The notes under the pieces were generated by a model. It was not told the origin of the DNA and did no database searches. It saw nothing but the letters and a program-made list of their open reading frames with translations. Below are positions 44,969 to 57,579 of a stretch of DNA of 64,000 nucleotides, one piece after another (within the stretch, counting starts at the first letter, position 1; each line of letters starts with the position of its first letter). Both the position numbers and the translations under genes were made by a program. This stretch comes from Diphasiastrum complanatum (lineage: Eukaryota > Streptophyta > Lycopodiopsida > Lycopodiales > Lycopodiaceae): positions 9,065,456-9,129,455 of the forward strand of contig CM055102.1 of the NCBI GenBank assembly GCA_029204225.1, read 5' to 3'.

Positions 44969-45621
44969 TGTGAAAAATTCAACTAGTTTAGTTGATCTAT
45001 TTTGGCAATTTTGAGGCCAAAATGAAATTTCAACTTAGAGATAGATTTATATTTGTCAATAAAGGCCTACATAGTGTGTTTGTACTATTTTTGACAAGTA
45101 GATCAATGGATGATGTCAGATTTGGACCCCTTCTAATTGGTTGGTTTTGATACATTGCATCTATCCAGAATTTCTAGGTTTTTTGATGGAGTACCAAGAA
45201 GTTATCATTTAAGGCAAGTTTAGGGAAATTGGCCAAATGAAATTTTAGCAACTATAATAGCATTCCTAGTGTGGAGAACGTATCATTGTATTCTCTTTTT
45301 ATGTGGGGAATTCATCTATCTTGATTCTATGTCCATCTCATGTGTATTTCTCATGATATATTGATTTCTAGTGTGTAGAATGTCATTTTTACTGTTGATC
45401 TTGCATCCACATGTGTGGAGGACAGTAAGACGTTGTTGTTGTATGGACAAGGACAATAACTTATTGTATTTTTGTGCTTATGATCAGATCTTAGTGATTT
45501 ATGCAATTCTAGCATGTGTAAAGTGATGATTTCTATCTTGTAGTTAAATCTAGATGTGCACCCGAATTAGGCCAAGATCTTGTTGATTTATTAAGTGCAT
45601 TTTGGATCAGATTTTTTCACA
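44969..45621 (+). repeat. 3' LTR of Copia D
   Basis: 653 bp, TGTGAAAAATTC to TTTTTTCACA, the same length as the LTR of B. It follows the polypurine tract directly. A near-palindrome CCACATGTGTGG lies at about 45409-45420. Confidence 0.85.
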
Positions 45622-46194
45622 GGATATGCTACTAAACAGCATTGCATCAAAATCTATCTTCCAAGATGACCATTGATTTGATCAAGATTGATAACTTGAA
45701 CTTAGCTTCACATAAAGATAACATCCATGAGAAAGAATATACTTAGATTGATGTACTTAGTTATGGACAATGTAAAATCAATGTATTAACTAGAGAGAAA
45801 ATAGACAATGTATATCAAAGTAGATCACCACAATACTTGCTTACTTCAAGATAACAAATGAGAGGGACTGAGCCCTGATTATAGTCTTATGGATTTTAAA
45901 TTTGAATCCTTTTGGATCATGTACTAGTACCACATCCTAGCCTGACACTTACAACAATGGTGTAAATCACACATTGAAATATGTAGCCAATAGAATCAAT
46001 TAGCTTCTATACAAAAAAAAAATGAATACAATTGAAAGAAAAATTGTGTTGTCTCCACCAGCTGGATTTCACATGTGTGAGGCCCAAAATTTGACAAGAT
46101 TAGTCCCAAAGTTTGGCCCAAGTTGGTATTTGCATATTTTTCATTTTTCTCTCAAATTCAACTTAGTGTCTTAGAAGCTTGGCTTCTCTTTGAT
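45622..46194. other. No gene recognised; possible LTR of K
   Basis: About 570 bp of AT-rich DNA. TTTCACATGTGTGA near 46067 resembles the LTR palindromes of the A-D lineage and RNase H of a minus-strand Copia (K) follows, so part of it may be the 3' LTR of K. Confidence 0.3.
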
Positions 46195-46570
46195 GACAAC
46201 ATCAAACTTATGCTTTACAAACAAACTCTTTTATTAATGAATTTGTGAAAATATCAACAACACAATCTTTTATAAAAAATAATAAAAGTACACCTTCTTA
46301 AAAAGAATTTTCTCTAATGAAATGATAGGCAACTTCAATGTGCTTAGATCTAGCATTAAAAAAATGGTAATGTGCTAAATTTTGGGTTGAGATGTTATAC
46401 TAAATGATTAATGTAGACTTAGGATCATGCATTTGGATCTCAACAAGGAGTCTTTTGTTCCACAATACCTCTTTGCAAAAAGTAGTAAGAGCCTTGTTGT
46501 ACTCGACTTTGATAGCATTGCGATCTTGTTAATCGAAGTAGCAAAATACTAAGAAATCAAACACCACAAA
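46195..46570 (-). pseudogene. Ty1/Copia RNase H fragment K
   Basis: The minus strand reads VEYNKALTTFCKEVLWNKRL, then ARSKHIEVAYHFIREN and DCVVDIFTNSL, in the order of a Copia RNase H C-terminus (usual forms: AEYKAL, CKEVLWIKRL, ARSKHIEVAYHF, VADIFTKPL). In-frame stops at about 46410 and 46270. No RT or LTR can be attached with certainty. Confidence 0.7.
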
Positions 46571-47199
46571 GCAAGAAGGATTAGCACCTCTAAACTGTAC
46601 TCCAAAAATCATATAAGCTGGATTAGCATAAACTGATCCCATACTAGATATAAATTGGCATGACTAGATTAGTGCTCATCACACCAAGTTGACAAGGGTC
46701 TTATATAGTGTCACTTGTTCAGTGGTCCAACTATAATCATAAATTGACTTGACTTAATTTTAAGTAGCTATAGTCACCTTTAACACTCTCTCTTTAAAAG
46801 TAGTACTTTTAATGATAGAGAATTTGTCCCTGAATACTCCAAACTTATTATTACATAAAGGTTTGCAATTGTTGAAAAATGATATATGCGTGGCACTCTA
46901 TCAACCAATCCTGAAATAGTTGATGAAATAATTTTTAGAAATCGTTGCTCAAACATAAATCATAAAAAAATAGAAGATAATATTTGAAACTATACAATGC
47001 ATGCTACTTTTATTTAAAATAAATATATAGTTAGCTGTTGCATTTCTACTTATTTTGATCTATAATAGATCGTAATCCGAACTCATTGGATAATCTACCA
47101 CAAAAACAACAACTTTTGAAACCAACCTAAAACATTGATAAACAACTATAATTTATAGTTGTGCATAATTGTCCTAACAGTTTGCATTTGGCACTAGCT
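46571..47199. other. No feature recognised
   Basis: AT-rich DNA without a coding frame or repeat that I can support. Confidence 0.4.
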
Positions 47200-47490
47200 C
47201 TAATTTTCAAAAGATAAGGTCACATTTCACTATGACATTAGATATGTCACTTCCAAGCTTCATTTGAGAAAGAAATTTTTCTCATTCAATATGATTGATG
47301 GAAATTCTAGTTCAAATCATATTAGTAGTTTCCAGAACCTTCTTGAATTTTAGAATGAATGGATTATCCTCTATTTCAACTTTAGATTCGCATGCTCTTC
47401 ACTCAAAGAAAGGCAACAAGAAATTGCTAAAACAACAAAATAATAGACAAAATATGTTAAAGTTTCAACAAAATAAAGAGCAATCATAGT
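47200..47490 (+). pseudogene. Ty1/Copia Gag fragment L
   Basis: Shifting frames, but SKLHLRKKFFSFNMIDG followed by SSNHISSFQNLL is the usual helical core of a Copia Gag (L-L-KF-MKEG-S-HI-F-LL), and MNGLSSISTLD and a Lys/Asn/Gln-rich tail to a stop at 47487 follow. Not related to the fragment at 42476 closely enough to be joined with it. Confidence 0.45.
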
Positions 47491-48870
47491 CTACTCAAGA
47501 TTCAACTTCTAAATTGGCTTATCAAATTGTTAATTTGGTTTGGCCTATCAAATTGTTATTTTGGTTTTCTTTGAGCTTCTCTTCAATTTATCCTTAGTAA
47601 TAGAGCTTCTTTCGACCCCAAAAGTCTATAGATGTGACTTTTTGTGCACTCTTGTATCTATTATTGGTAGCAAATTGAGTAACTTCTTAGTATTAGAAAG
47701 GGCTTAACGTTGGTTGAATTTTTGCTATTTACAATTCAAGACCTTAGAGTACTTACATAGGCATGCCCAACAAAAGGGCATTGATATGTTAGCAAAATGA
47801 GGGGCCATGACGGTAAGAAAGGGGAACAAGGTGTGCTTGGTGGGTTTTGCCATCAACGTGAGGCACGAAAGTAAAACAAAAGAAGCACAATTTGGTTGAT
47901 TATACCACCTTACATGATAGAAACTACCAAGGCCCAAAAGGGGCTTTGATTTTTTGTAAGTGTAAAAATATATTGTACAAACCAGAACTCTAGATCTTTC
48001 TAGAACAAAAGAGATTCTTGACGACGTTAAGTTTTCTTTCAAAGGCCTCATGAGACCTTTTTAGAACAAAAGAGGTTCTCTATGACTTCAAGTTTCCACA
48101 ACATTCACATGGGAAGTGGGAAGAGATAGAGGTTGATTTTAATATAAACAATATATTTATTTAAAAGAAGTTAATAAAGGTGACTTTTGAAGGGCTCATG
48201 TGCCCTTTAGAAGACTTGTGAGGTTCTTTAGCGAGTTTCCCAAGGAGTTGCATAGTAGCCAGGAGACTTGGCATGCCATCTCCTTCCAACATATAGCTCA
48301 ACTCACCAAAATGGAACAATGTATTTTGCATCATAATTATGGTGGCAATTGCGGGTCCTTCCTAATTAGACGGCGGTGGGAGGCTCAATGCATGGTGGAG
48401 AGATGCACCTTCCAGCAACAACGTCCCCACCACCCTTGGATGAGAGCAGTATCGAGGATGACATGCAACTGAATTGCAAAATACATTGCTCTATACAACA
48501 CTGCTAGAAAATTTCCTTTGTATTTCTAGCAACACTTAGATGGCACAATTATGTTTGTCTGAAAGTAAACTTCATTGAACAACCTTAAAATTATGTAAGG
48601 TGTGCTTACTATGAATAGAAAACAATGAATGAACCTTACACATTTGTAAGGTGCATTTACTAAAATTGATAAACATAGATTTCTCAAACTTTACTCAAAA
48701 TATTAATCTCTTTTTATTTTTGGCAAATTTTCAGCAATGCTTTACGTATGGGAAGGTGCCTTTTCATAGGCTGCTACCCTCAAGCGCCTCACAACGGGGA
48801 AAGGCCCTCGAATGGGGGCCCTTCCCCTATACATTAAATTGTTACAATAAAAACACTAAATTTAACAAAT
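47491..48870. other. Unassigned stretch
   Basis: About 1.4 kb with no gene that I can support. Short frames of 60-108 codons on both strands show no domain. Confidence 0.4.
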
Positions 48871-50757
48871 GATAAAGGCTTAAAAATTTGAGATTTATAT
48901 GTCAACTAGCTAATCAAAAAGCTTACTAGTCTTAAATATATTAAGAAAAATGGCAATTTGAACAAATATTGGGCGTAAGACTTTTTTGGTTCTTTGACAG
49001 CAATAGAGCCTACTCTTTGCCATTCATGTGTCAAGGCCACTGTTGAGTGGGTATGGGTAATAAGTTTGGTTATGGGTAATAATACTCAAATTCAAAAAGT
49101 ATAATTTTAGAGAACTGATGGATTGCATACATGGTGTTGGCTAACACCTAGTTTGATACCCTATGATAGTTACCCTTATGGGTACCTGATATACAACTAC
49201 CACAAATGATCAAGAATCAGTAACCATCTAATAAATCAATATGTGGAGTCCAAGATCGACGATTATATTTGGCTCAGCATGATTCGACAAGTATTAATAT
49301 AATATATATTCAAGACTTGGAACTTGTTGGAAGTTTGGGCGATGTAATTCTTGGAGTTTGTTGAAAGTTGGCATGAATAATGATCCATGCATGTACTAAG
49401 TTGTTCCATTTGGTGAGATTTCACAAAATGGTAAATTGATCCTCAACTCTACCTGCCCCAACTAAAGCCCAGCTAAAGCCAACCGAGAGAACTACACATG
49501 TGATGAAAGGCATTAAAATTTGAAATTCATGTGTCAACTAGTGAATTTGTTGGACTCAAAAAGCTTACTAATCTTAAAACTAAATAAGCAAAATGCCAAT
49601 TTGCACAAATATTGGTCATAAGACTTTTTTGGTTCTTTGACAACACTAGGGCCCACTCATTGCCAGTCATGCATCAAGACTAGTGTTGAGTGGGTATAAG
49701 ATAAGTTTGGTTATGCCTAGTTGGTAATAATACTCGGATTCGACCGGTACAAATTTTAGAGAACCGATTATTATTGAGGATTGCATATGTGGTGTTGGCT
49801 AACACCTATGTTGATACCCTAACAATAGTCTCCCTTATGGGTGCCCAATAGATAACCACTATAAATCATCAAGTATTAGTATTCATAACCATCTAATAAA
49901 TTAACAAAGGAAGTCCAAGACCGACACTTATATTTGGCTCACTTAATTCGACAAATATAAATAAAATTTGTCACAAGAATAGTCAAGACTTGGGGTGATG
50001 TAATTCTTGGAGTTTGCTTAAAGTTGGCATGAAATCATGATCCATGCATGCACTAAGTGGTTCCATTTGGTGAGACTTCATAAAAATTAAAATAATGAAT
50101 CTATACTCAACCTACCCTAGCTGAAGCCCAACCTAGAGGTGCACATGTAATCAAAGCCATTAAAACATGAAATTCATATGCCAACTAATAGGGTGTAAGA
50201 CTATTTTGGTTCTTTGACAACACTAGGGCCTACTCTTTGCCACTCATTCTCCAAGACTAGTGTCGAGTGGGTATAAGATAAGTCTTCTTATGCCAAGTGG
50301 GTCATTATACTCGGATTTGACATGTATAAGTCTAGAGAACTGATTATTATTGAGGATTGCATACTTGTTCTTGGCTAACACCTATATAGATAGCCTATTG
50401 ATAGATCACCCTTCTGGTGCCCGATAGATAACCACATCACATCTTAGTCTTGACAGCCATCTAATAAATTAACATAGGAACTACGAGACTGATGACTATC
50501 TTTGGCTCAACCTAATTCGGCAAGTATTAATAAAATTTATACCTATACAAAGCGTAGTCAAGACTTGGAACTTGTCGAAAACTCGGTGGTTGAATTCTTG
50601 TTCTTGGAGTTTGTAGAGAGTTGGCATGAATCATAAATCCATGATCCATGCATGGACTAAGTTCTTCCATTTGGTGAGATTTCAAAAAATGATCAATTCA
50701 TCCTAAACTCAACCTGCCCCAGCTAAAGCCCAACCCAGAGCTGCCCATGTGTACTGT
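48871..50757. repeat. Three-copy tandem repeat of about 0.58-0.65 kb
   Basis: Landmarks recur in order three times. TAAGACTTTTTTGGTTCTTTG starts at 48976, 49619 and 50196 (the third copy has one change). A GGAACTTG.../TTCTTGGAGTTTG block and a CATGATCCATGCATG.ACTAAGT block follow in each. Spacings are 643 and 577 bp; the shorter third unit lacks about 66 bp at its start. Identity between copies is roughly 80% by eye. It is non-coding and I do not recognise the family. Confidence 0.85.
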
Positions 50758-52080
50758 GTAGCCTGTCCTCAATGCTCATGCACTTAAGTCCACGTGGTTT
50801 CCCCTCCTTGCTGGAGCCTTGAGGCTTGCCCCATCAAAAATCAGATCCCAATTCCCCACAAAATTACGATCCAATCGAATCCTAAGGACAAAGAATCCCA
50901 GCCTCTAGGACAACAAACAACTTGTGTGAGTTTTGAAAGGCAGGTACCAAGGTCTGTACTTTCCAAGTAAAATCTGAAGTACTTTATGTCACGGCATCTA
51001 TTCATCAGGTTGAAATTTCAATTCTGACAGCAAACTCCATGCTAATGTCAATTTTCACATAACTCCCAATGTTGTTGTTTCCATTTTTATATTCCTTCAA
51101 TCTGCAATCAATCTCCAATCCTGAATTTTGGATTCTTTAGAAGCGTACAATTGCAGAATTGTTTTTTTCAGCTTATCGCCAATTATGTGAAAAGCCTGAA
51201 ACGAGAACACCTGCCCACAAAGAGCCACAGTCACATTCATCCTAGTAAGGCCTGTCCACATGCACCCTTTTTTCTGGCTGGCCGTTGATATCTGGAAGTT
51301 TGTTTTTTATGCTTGAGAGTTGTGGAATCTGGATAAACCAGATATGGTTCAGAATTCAGAACTTCAGTGCTCGTAAATTTTTTCCAAACCGACCTTATTA
51401 AAAACTCACTCACAATATTTTTTTGAAGTCAATAAAAGGTTAGAATAAAACTCTCAAATTTGGAACTTATAATCAAAAGTAAACTATTTTGAAATGATTA
51501 AGAAACTTACACATCTAAAACTGAATGTAAATTTTTACAATGGGCATTTCAGTATTTATATTCTTTTACTAGCATTGATGTGTGAGCACACATCTCAAAC
51601 TCAACTTAGGAGAGAATGCTTAATGAGTGCACTGCAGGGGCACCTGCACAGTGCAGTGCTGCCCCCACTCCATCCATACCAATGGTAAAGTATGGAGCTA
51701 ATGGAGAAAATAGATATCTTTCCCCTTGGATGGTGGCCTACCCTTGACCCTATTATTACTCCCTCAACCTACCTACCATCAACCCTTCATATCTAATTGA
51801 ACCTGGTGTTACGTGTAGCTTCCCTATAAGCCGGTTCTTTGATGAGTCCGGTGCATGTCGGCCAGTCTCAATTTTGAGGACAAATATAGTGTAAACGGCT
51901 AAACCTGCTTTATTTTGCCGTAAATGAGAGAGTTTGTGTGACATAAAAAATATGTAAATTTGTAATTGCCTGACAATTGGATAACCTGCTCAAAAAGTGT
52001 GGTAATTGAGTGGCAAACGTCATCTCCACTTGGTTCCACTAAATCAGATTCCACCGCATCAATAGCGAAAGGATCACCAA
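50758..52080. other. Unassigned, less repetitive stretch
   Basis: About 1.3 kb without transposon motifs or convincing coding frames. It differs from most of the window in lacking retrotransposon similarity, so it may be low-copy host DNA. Confidence 0.35.
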
Positions 52081-52265
52081 ATAAACCATAACGCCATCAT
52101 CCACAGATCGCGCTGGGCAAGGGCCATGTCAACATAATGCCATGGAGCGTGCCGAGCAAAGCCCATTTTACCCGATTTGGCACCTTAAATTTCATAATGC
52201 CATGAAAAGTGCTGGGCAAAGTCCATTTTACCGGATTTAGCACCTGCCCTTAAATGTCGGCTTGG
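52081..52265. repeat. 60-bp tandem repeat, two copies plus a partial one
   Basis: CATAATGCCATG starts at 52133 and 52193. Each copy is followed by GTGC(C/T)G(A/G)GCAAAG(C/T)CCATTTTACC. A degraded third copy (CATAACGCCATC...GCGCTGGGCAAGGGCCATGTC) precedes them at about 52086. Confidence 0.8.
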
Positions 52266-52789
52266 CCTAGTGCCAGTGGGCTGGCCAAAATTTCTTAAGA
52301 GGCACTAACCGCGGTTCCATGGGGTGCCCACGTGATAGGTTCCAGAAAGTGCTATGTAGTCTTACGCGCAATTGAAGATTTCCTGGAAATTTTGGGTGGT
52401 CTGATGAATCCATGAGCTGTGCTGGAATTTATTCTAGGATGTGGCAAATGGGTTGTCATTGGTAAAGGAAATCTGATTAAAAGCTTTGTATATTTCACGA
52501 TCCAAGCTTCACCAGCTGGTATCTTGTGATTGACTAGTAGCAGCTGCCAGCAGGTAACGCGGGGGAGGGGAGGGAGCGTAAACCGCACAAAGCAGGTAAG
52601 TAGTAAACGGTCAAAAGCAAATGGAGGTGAGATATTAAGTGGCTCTATGTGGCAGTGTTTGGTGCGGTTTAGTGTTTTCAGGCTTTACGGCAGCTGAGAT
52701 GCTGTGGCTAAAAGTCGGCGCTTCAGCATCATCTTTTGTTCAAATAAGCTTCTGCATTGTAGCTCCTGTATGGTTGCGGTAATGGGATC
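52266..52789. other. Unassigned stretch with a purine-rich G-run
   Basis: No gene. GGGGGAGGGGAGGGAG at about 52561-52576 is a possible quadruplex-forming run. Confidence 0.35.
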
Positions 52790-53002
52790 ATAATTTGCTG
52801 TTGCAAAAGCCATGGACAAATGACAGACGAGCCTAGCCTAAAGTTCCCTCTCTTTTTCTCTGATACTAAACTTGCATAGAGATCATAAACGCTTTAGCTC
52901 ATGCAATTATAACCTGCTGTTGCAAAAGCTACGGACAAATTACAAAGTTACTTGGCCTAAAGATCCATTTTTTCTTTCTCTGCTACTGTACTGGCATAGC
53001 GG
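52790..53002. repeat. Tandem duplication of ~95 bp with 118-bp spacing
   Basis: ATAATTTGCTGTTGCAAAAG (about 52790) and ATAACCTGCTGTTGCAAAAG (about 52908) start two similar blocks, both running through GGACAAAT.ACA, TGGCCTAAAG-like and TTTCTCTG.TACT to GCATAG.G.T. Confidence 0.75.
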
Positions 53003-53054
53003 TTAACAAGGCCTTACTGGGGGATTTTAAATTCGTAGCGGGCAACACTAGTCA

Positions 53055-53450
53055 TGTTCAGCACCGGACTGGCCCTCGTGATCTACTGCTGTCTATATGA
53101 AACGGCGGTGGCTATCGTCAAGTTTTTGTTGGAACATGATGACTTCATCGGCACCTTCCTCTCGGTTCTGGAGATGAATCATCCTTTTCCTTCCTACGAC
53201 AGCTACGCGGTTCGATTTTGAATGGATCACTTCCTCCAATTTCTCTTTCACAATCAAAAGCTATTTACGAAGCAAACTAAGGTGGACAGCATCGCCATGT
53301 ATCAACTCTTATGAAGCTCAAGGACGTTCAAAAAATAACAGAGGCTTTGTTCTCCTGTGTAGCCTTGCAGCACTACCCTGCTGAATATGTGCAAATTCAC
53401 TACCAAAATGGAGGTTTTTCATTCGTGGCTCCTTGAGGCGGCCACTGTGC
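53055..53450 (+). pseudogene. Possible decayed coding region, unrecognised
   Basis: An ATG at 53055 opens 55 codons (MFSTGLALVIYCCLYETAV to a TGA at about 53218). Reading on past the stop the frame stays open to about 53308 (QFLFHNQKLFTKQTKVDSIA), and a neighbouring frame then gives DVQKITEALFSCVALQHYPAE up to a TGA at about 53436. Amino-acid composition looks protein-like rather than repetitive, but I recognise no family and the stops make it a relic at best. GC content is higher than in the surrounding DNA. Confidence 0.25.
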
Positions 53451-53834
53451 ACCAGATATATATATGGATAAGACGTTTGCTATGAGTATGCTCCCATTTG
53501 CTATCTTTCTTGTGTTTTCACATCAAGTTACATGTAATAGTCTTGATTTGTACAAATATACATTGTATATCAAGTGTTTGGGCCATCTAGTGCTGGTTCG
53601 GCCTTGCCTCTAAGGAGCTCAGGGCTCCAATATGTCAACGGAACACAGCAGGCGAGGTTGAAGATTGTGCCACAGCAGCTGCAGGAATACGCTTATCCAA
53701 CTAGACTGCTCGTCTGGACATTAGCTGTATTTTAGAAATTAGTGATGGTAAGGATTGAATGCATATTCAATATACCTAAACTAGTTTTGAAAATCTTGGC
53801 CACAACTTTTAAGCAAGCTTGTGGTGATGATGAT

Positions 53835-53836
<2 letters not shown>

Positions 53837-53879
<43 letters not shown>
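53837..53879. repeat. (CT)n microsatellite, ~43 bp
   Basis: CT dinucleotide run after a short (GAT)n-like stretch. Confidence 0.97.
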
Positions 53880-53880
<1 letters not shown>

Positions 53881-56800
53881 AGAGTAGGATCTTTTCACAG
53901 GGACCAACTAAATTTTTCAAGGCAGAAATAGGTTCAGGAAGATGAAAGAAAGTCTTCAAGGCTTTCAAAGGCTTCGACCAGATCTGCATTCTAATGTAGG
54001 CTTTTTCGTTGATCCTTAAAATTCACAAAATTTACAGCCTAATCACTCCCCCATCAATCGGTATCCTTTGCCTAGATCACTAGCCTTTCAACTGGGATGA
54101 CTTGTTTGAGGGACCTTTGAGCAAAAGCAGCTGTGCCATGAAGAGGGAAAATCAAGAAAGGCTTTAAACTTCTTAGACCAAACTTGAAGGGGCATATTTT
54201 GATTGCATTCACAGCTGTTAATAGGATATTGAGGTATCAAATGGAGTTCCTGATAAGCTTTTGGAAATTCCTGATAGAGTTATGCTTTCAAGTTCTTGTA
54301 GAGGTACACAAGCAATAAAATAAATGCATGCCAGTGATATGAAGTAAGAGCCTCCGAACGAGGATTTTCATTTCTTTAAGTCTAATCTAATGTCTCAGTT
54401 GTTCTAGGTATTGCCTAATTCTATTGAAAGTCATTGCTATCGGGTACCTTTGAGCATGTGGTGAAAGAATTGAAGATAAAAGCTGAAATTGGCGTTGCAC
54501 CAGTATGACCCTATCACAAATGAATCTTCTTCTGGTCATATGTAATAACATAATTAAACTATCGTATGATGTATCAATATCTCAAGAGATTCAGCATGGC
54601 TTTTTCCAGCCGTATAAAAGTGAGGAGGCAATTACAATCATGCTAACGAGGACTATTGTCACCAAACCTAGAAGACAAGACAAAATTTCTAGAAATGGTA
54701 ACATTGTGTTAAGAGTTTATGACAAGGCAGACCTGTTGACCAAATGTTGCAAACATTGTTAGCTTGTGAATGAGATAAAATCAAATGTGAAAATATGTAC
54801 TTGCTTATGGCTATTCATAGGATAATGTTGCTCCCAGTAGTTTTGATGTGAATTGAGCTTTATGTTCTTTAAATATACCAAATGTCAAAATTTGTTCATG
54901 CGTAGGTTATTTCACTGGATGTTACCGAAATCATAGTCAGCATGAAGTTTAAAAAATATTAAGTCTGATTCATTGGAACTACCATCATCAAACTTACCTC
55001 CATATGCATAATTTCCTGTACACAGTCATCCAAAGCTCGTAAAAGTTTGAAATTACAGTGCAGACTCATGGTGTTCTCAAGATTGGGCAATAAATTCCAA
55101 CATTCTGAAAGAAAGTCTTTTTTTTTAAGGTAATCAGTTAGCACGTACTTGAATGCCCATGTTCATGTTGATGAGTGCATCCATTGCACTGCAAAAATAT
55201 TTCCATTGAGGAAGCTCTATCTAGATTTTTGTGCAAAATGCCAATGTCATGTCTAATAAACCAAGGTCAGTCCACGTGTTGCTTCCATTTACATAATGAG
55301 ACCTCTGAAGATTACACTGACATAGTGTACAGCCGTCAAGTTGTGAAATTGATATGCTGTGGTGAACGGATATCGTTTCATTGTCCAATTCGGCATGTAC
55401 CTGCACATTTCAGTCATGGAAAATAATTTTATGCCTCACATAATATTTCTGCCACATTTGTGGATTGAGCATTAACTGTGCAGATCTGTTCTAGTACTCG
55501 ACAGTGTTATTGACGGTCGTCATTACAAATTGTAAATAGCTCCAAAATAACCTCGATATAGATAGAGCAATGGGCATGTTTAAGTGCAAAACATAGGATG
55601 GCATTGTGACTGGCATCTCTATAAATTTCCACTCGTCTATTCCTAGAAATGTTCTCCCCTAAGAAGGGCAGAGCAGATAAAAAAGCCTTCCTTATAATTA
55701 GATAGCTTCCATAGAAATGCTCAAGCTCTCAAAATTCAGATTCTGTCAGAAGTACAAGTGTATGTGCTGTAGCATTCAAATGCATTTGAAATATCCATTT
55801 TACAGACTACAATTTTTTTGAGCCCCAAACCCCCAATGACCAAAGGCTCCAAAAAGGCACCAGTCCGATTGTGCCTACAACTGAAAAGGCTTCGGTATCT
55901 CTAGTAAGCATTACTGATAGGAATTCTGTCTGTAACAGGATCAAATATTTCAAATTCCAATTCCTAAAACCCCATACAACTTGAAGTTTTTCAGAGAAAG
56001 AAAGCAACTTTTTCTCAAAATACAAAACAGCTTGATTTTAATCTTCCAAAATAGAATTAAATCAATTTGAATATTTTCCATTCAAATTGGCTAGTCAGAT
56101 GGAATCAGTCTTGGCAATATGATTTTTATGTTTACATGAGAGTATCAACTCTTCCCTTTCCGTATTATGGAAGGAGCTGGGCAGATGACATTCTGCCCAG
56201 GCTACTTCCATTATGTAATGGGCATTGTAGCTTTTTTTCGCACGACCACTATGAAACAGAATCAGCATCTGATAGACAGAATCATCACAAAACTTGATTC
56301 GAATTGATGTAAACCAAATGAGTAACATGAACTACAAAGTTTGCATGATGTCAATAGCTACCACTAGCTATGATGAGTGCCAGATATCAAAATCTTATTC
56401 ACTCATTCACATTCTATGATCATCACACATGTGGTACAGTTCTCTCCCTACAGAGTATCTGGAATACTTCCTGTATTGTCATATGTGGTTGATGGATGCA
56501 CATGTTGTCTATGTCGAGTCCCAAAACTATCACATAGATGAGGTACATGTGTTTACAAGGTGTAAACTTTCCTTTTATCAAATTGTGCTTGAAATCCTCT
56601 CATTGATTGTGACTATATATGTACTACCACCTAGATTTAACACAAAACTTTGGACATGGAATGCCACTTCTCGATTCTTGATCCTTACCTCCTCTTTGAG
56701 AATGTTTGCTCTTAGCACAATTTTCTTACTCTCTCATTTGCCGCATTTGAAACTAAATTCCTTCACCGTGTCTTTCCTCGTTGAGAAGGATTGCTCTTGT

Positions 56801-56889
56801 CTTCCATTGTTGGCCCCATCGATGCGTGTACATGTTGGCCCTTTGATGCAAATCCACAACTACATTCCAACATCTATGATCTACCCCTA
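53880..56889. other. Unassigned stretch, no gene supported
   Basis: About 3 kb with short open frames on both strands (longest 153 codons at 56429-56890, Leu/Cys/His-rich, no domain). No retrotransposon motif is visible before the Gag remnant at 56890. It may be low-copy host DNA. Confidence 0.35.
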
Positions 56890-57184
56890 AACCAAGAGTG
56901 AGGTCCATAATACCGAGTTAAAATATTTTGAAGAATGGGAACAATTGGCATCGAAACCACCAAAGGAGAAACAGAAGAAAAATATGTCCCACATTAAGGC
57001 TAAGAAAATGAATCTTTGCTATGTTTGCAACAAACCTAGACATATGATAAAAAAATTTCCTGAAAGAAAGAAACTTACGGCTCAAGTGATTGAGATCCTT
57101 AGTGAAAAAGGTAAATCTTTTGGAACTAACTTGAATAATTGTGAGTGTAATGTTACTTTAGTACAAGCTTTAGAACCTGTATGA
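56890..57184 (+). pseudogene. Retrotransposon Gag remnant with a decayed zinc knuckle
   Basis: Open for 97 codons without a required start. Basic residues (KPPKEKQKKNMSHIKAKK) precede CYVCNKPRHMIKKFPERKK, a CX2CX4H knuckle whose last Cys is replaced by Phe. The sequence then runs to a stop at 57182-57184. The basic run plus knuckle points to the nucleocapsid end of an LTR retrotransposon Gag; Copia or Gypsy cannot be decided. Confidence 0.5.
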
Positions 57185-57579
57185 ACTCTTCACGGGCCTC
57201 TTTGACTAACTATGATGTCTCCTTGAGGGCATGCAAAGCCTAACATGCATTTTTCAAAAATTAATGTGTGCCCTCCTATCTATATTTTAGTCATTTTGTA
57301 CTCGCATGTGTGAAGCTGAGGTGACGGGATGATGTGATAGTCATCTTGGAATCATGGCTACCCTTTGTATTGTGCTTTACAGTGATCAATTTGGTGCACT
57401 ATAGCTCAAAATATCATTGTCGAAAATTTTGCTAATTTCTATGTAAAATTTGCTAAAAGAATTGTTTTGATGCATGTCAGATTTTCCTTGACTTTAGCTT
57501 TGGGGAATTTGTCGCATGCCAAATTTGTGAAGGTTTCTGACATGTATGGATGGCGTATAGTTATTTTGAGTGGTTACAC
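57185..57579. other. No feature recognised
   Basis: About 400 bp between the Gag remnant and the likely LTR of H; no coding frame. Confidence 0.4.

Noticed and set aside
56429-56890. 153-codon plus-strand frame as a gene
   Set aside because: No domain or repeat of a known family; Leu/Cys/His-rich composition typical of chance frames in AT-rich DNA.
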